Below are positions 4,559-5,646 of a stretch of DNA of 5,646 bases, one piece after another (position 1 is the first letter of the stretch; each line of letters starts with the position of its first letter). The stretch is taken from NCBI GenBank assembly GCA_025966355.1, contig JAICWZ010000139.1, forward strand, positions 1 to 5,646, in the 5' to 3' direction. A program made the translations under genes and the position numbers. Source of the stretch: Thermomicrobiaceae bacterium (GTDB lineage: Bacteria; Chloroflexota; Chloroflexia; Thermomicrobiales; Thermomicrobiaceae). The notes below the pieces were generated by a model, which did not search any database, had not been told where the DNA came from, and saw only the letters and a program-made list of their open reading frames with translations.

Positions 4559-5646
4559 ATGAAGCTCCGAACCTGGCTACGGCCGGGGATGCTGATCAAG
4601 CGCTGGATAGCGCTGCTCATCGTCGGTATTGTGATGACAAGCCTTGCGCTGGCGATGGCACTCGCGTGGATCTACCGCAATTATCATTTTCCAACTCGCT
4701 TCAACGGCATCGTCCACACGGTAACGCTCCAGTTCATTCCACATCCGTTTCGCGAGATCGTGGTGCTGGTCGGTGGCACACTCTTCGTGGTGCTGGGCGC
4801 TCTCCAGCTCGGACGTTCGTTGCTCTCACCCTTTCTCGATCAACGCACCGGAGAACAGGGACTCGCCGAAATTATTCACTCTCATCGCTTCGGTCCGGCC
4901 GAGCCGGAACTGCGCGTGGTCGCCATCGGCGGGGGGACCGGCCTGTCAACGCTTCTGCGTGGCTTGAAACTCCATAACATCGATATCACGGCCATCGTGA
5001 CCGTCGGTGACGATGGCGGCAGCTCCGGGCGCTTGCGAACAGAGTTCAACATGCCGCCGCCTGGCGATATTCGCAACTGCATCGTAGCGCTGGCCGATGC
5101 CGAGCCGTTGATGGGCGATCTCTTTCAGTATCGGTTCGAACAGGAGAACTCATCGCTTGATGGCCATAGCTTCGGCAACCTCTTCATCACGGCGATGACG
5201 CAGGTATCCGGCAGCTTCGAACGAGCGGTCGTGGAGTCGTCGCGTGTTCTGGCGGTTCGCGGACAGGTTCTTCCTTCGTCGCTGGAGAACATCACCGTCT
5301 GCGCCGAGATGGTCGACGGCACGATCATTCGCGGTGAATCGAACATTACGCACGAACGTTCGCGCATTTCACACGTGTTTCTCGAGCCATCATCGCCCGA
5401 AGCCTACGATCCGGCGATCGTCGCGATCCTCTCCGCCGATCTCATCGTGCTGGGTCCGGGCAGTCTCTACACATCTGTCTTGCCGAACATGCTGGTTCAC
5501 GGCATCGCTCATGCGGTGCGCTGTTCACAGGCGACGAAGGTCTTTGTGTGCAATGTCGCCACTCAGCCAGGAGAAACCGACAATTTTGGAGTCGTCGAGC
5601 ATGTCGCCGCCCTAAAGGATCACGTTGGCGGTCGCATCCTCGATTA
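4559..5646 (+). CDS. YvcK/CofD-like gluconeogenesis factor with N-terminal membrane anchor, 3' end missing
   Basis: 362 codons are present and the gene continues past the right edge. Residues 17-38 and 67-87 are hydrophobic and look like two transmembrane helices, with LDQRTGEQ following. From about 118 the YvcK/CofD-like Rossmann domain begins: VVAIGGGTGLSTLLRGLK (120-137), TVGDDGGSSGRLR (148-160) and PPPGDIRNC (166-174). DGHSFGNLF (201-209), LGPGSLYTSVLPNM (298-311) and CNVATQPGET (331-340) follow. These are the nucleotide-sugar and phosphate-binding signatures of YvcK, a protein needed for cell-wall integrity and growth on gluconeogenic carbon in Bacillus, where it binds UDP-sugars. The related CofD transfers phospholactate to make F420, but the overall motif set is closer to YvcK. 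The ATG at 4559 has AGGGGGA 3 nt upstream. A downstream in-frame ATG at 4589 lacks a better site. YvcK often neighbours rapZ and whiA, which cannot be seen here. Confidence 0.9.
   Translation, partial: MKLRTWLRPGMLIKRWIALLIVGIVMTSLALAMALAWIYRNYHFPTRFNGIVHTVTLQFIPHPFREIVVLVGGTLFVVLGALQLGRSLLSPFLDQRTGEQGLAEIIHSHRFGPAEPELRVVAIGGGTGLSTLLRGLKLHNIDITAIVTVGDDGGSSGRLRTEFNMPPPGDIRNCIVALADAEPLMGDLFQYRFEQENSSLDGHSFGNLFITAMTQVSGSFERAVVESSRVLAVRGQVLPSSLENITVCAEMVDGTIIRGESNITHERSRISHVFLEPSSPEAYDPAIVAILSADLIVLGPGSLYTSVLPNMLVHGIAHAVRCSQATKVFVCNVATQPGETDNFGVVEHVAALKDHVGGRILD

Noticed and set aside
4666..4977. Alternative plus-strand frames inside the YvcK-like gene
   Set aside because: Off-frame shadows. The real frame carries all YvcK motifs continuously from 4559 to the window edge.

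Overview
The window holds the transcription-translation operon nusA - ylxR - infB - rbfA - (DHH phosphoesterase), read on the minus strand from about 4440 down to the left edge. A divergent plus-strand gene for a YvcK/CofD-like protein runs off the right edge. The sequence is GC-rich, with strong Shine-Dalgarno (SD) sites and short intergenic gaps. The gene order (nusA, ylxR, infB, rbfA, DHH) and a YvcK with a two-helix N-terminal membrane anchor suggest a high-GC, Gram-positive-like bacterium. Chloroflexota, perhaps Thermomicrobia-like, is my best guess. That assignment is inference from gene character and is not secured by any marker.

Layout. 1-209 (-) is the 5' part of a DHH-family phosphoesterase (NrnA-like) overlapping the end of rbfA. 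202-597 (-) is rbfA. 598-660 is a spacer with a perfect 10-bp hairpin. 661-2571 (-) is infB, a 636-aa IF-2. 2595-2927 (-) is ylxR. 2958-4298 (-) is nusA. 4299-4558 is a 260-bp divergent control region. 4559-5646 (+) is the YvcK-like gene, cut at the right edge. No gene-free stretch exceeds 300 bases.

Function. NusA acts on RNA polymerase during pausing, termination and antitermination. YlxR is a small RNA-binding protein. IF-2 loads initiator tRNA on the 30S subunit, RbfA matures the 30S subunit, and the DHH enzyme probably degrades nanoRNA and/or pAp. rimP (usually before nusA) and the L7Ae-like ylxQ (often between ylxR and infB) are both absent here.

The most interesting part is the control region. 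It carries a good minus-strand promoter, then a textbook intrinsic terminator (9-bp stem plus six T) about 90 nt before nusA, inside the predicted nusA leader. This fits an attenuated, possibly NusA-autoregulated operon. A short reading frame with its own SD-like site passes through the terminator. A second small hairpin overlaps the nusA SD. The plus-strand gene has a perfect extended -10 promoter. I see no mobile element, CRISPR array, tRNA or rRNA, and nothing suggesting an entirely new system.
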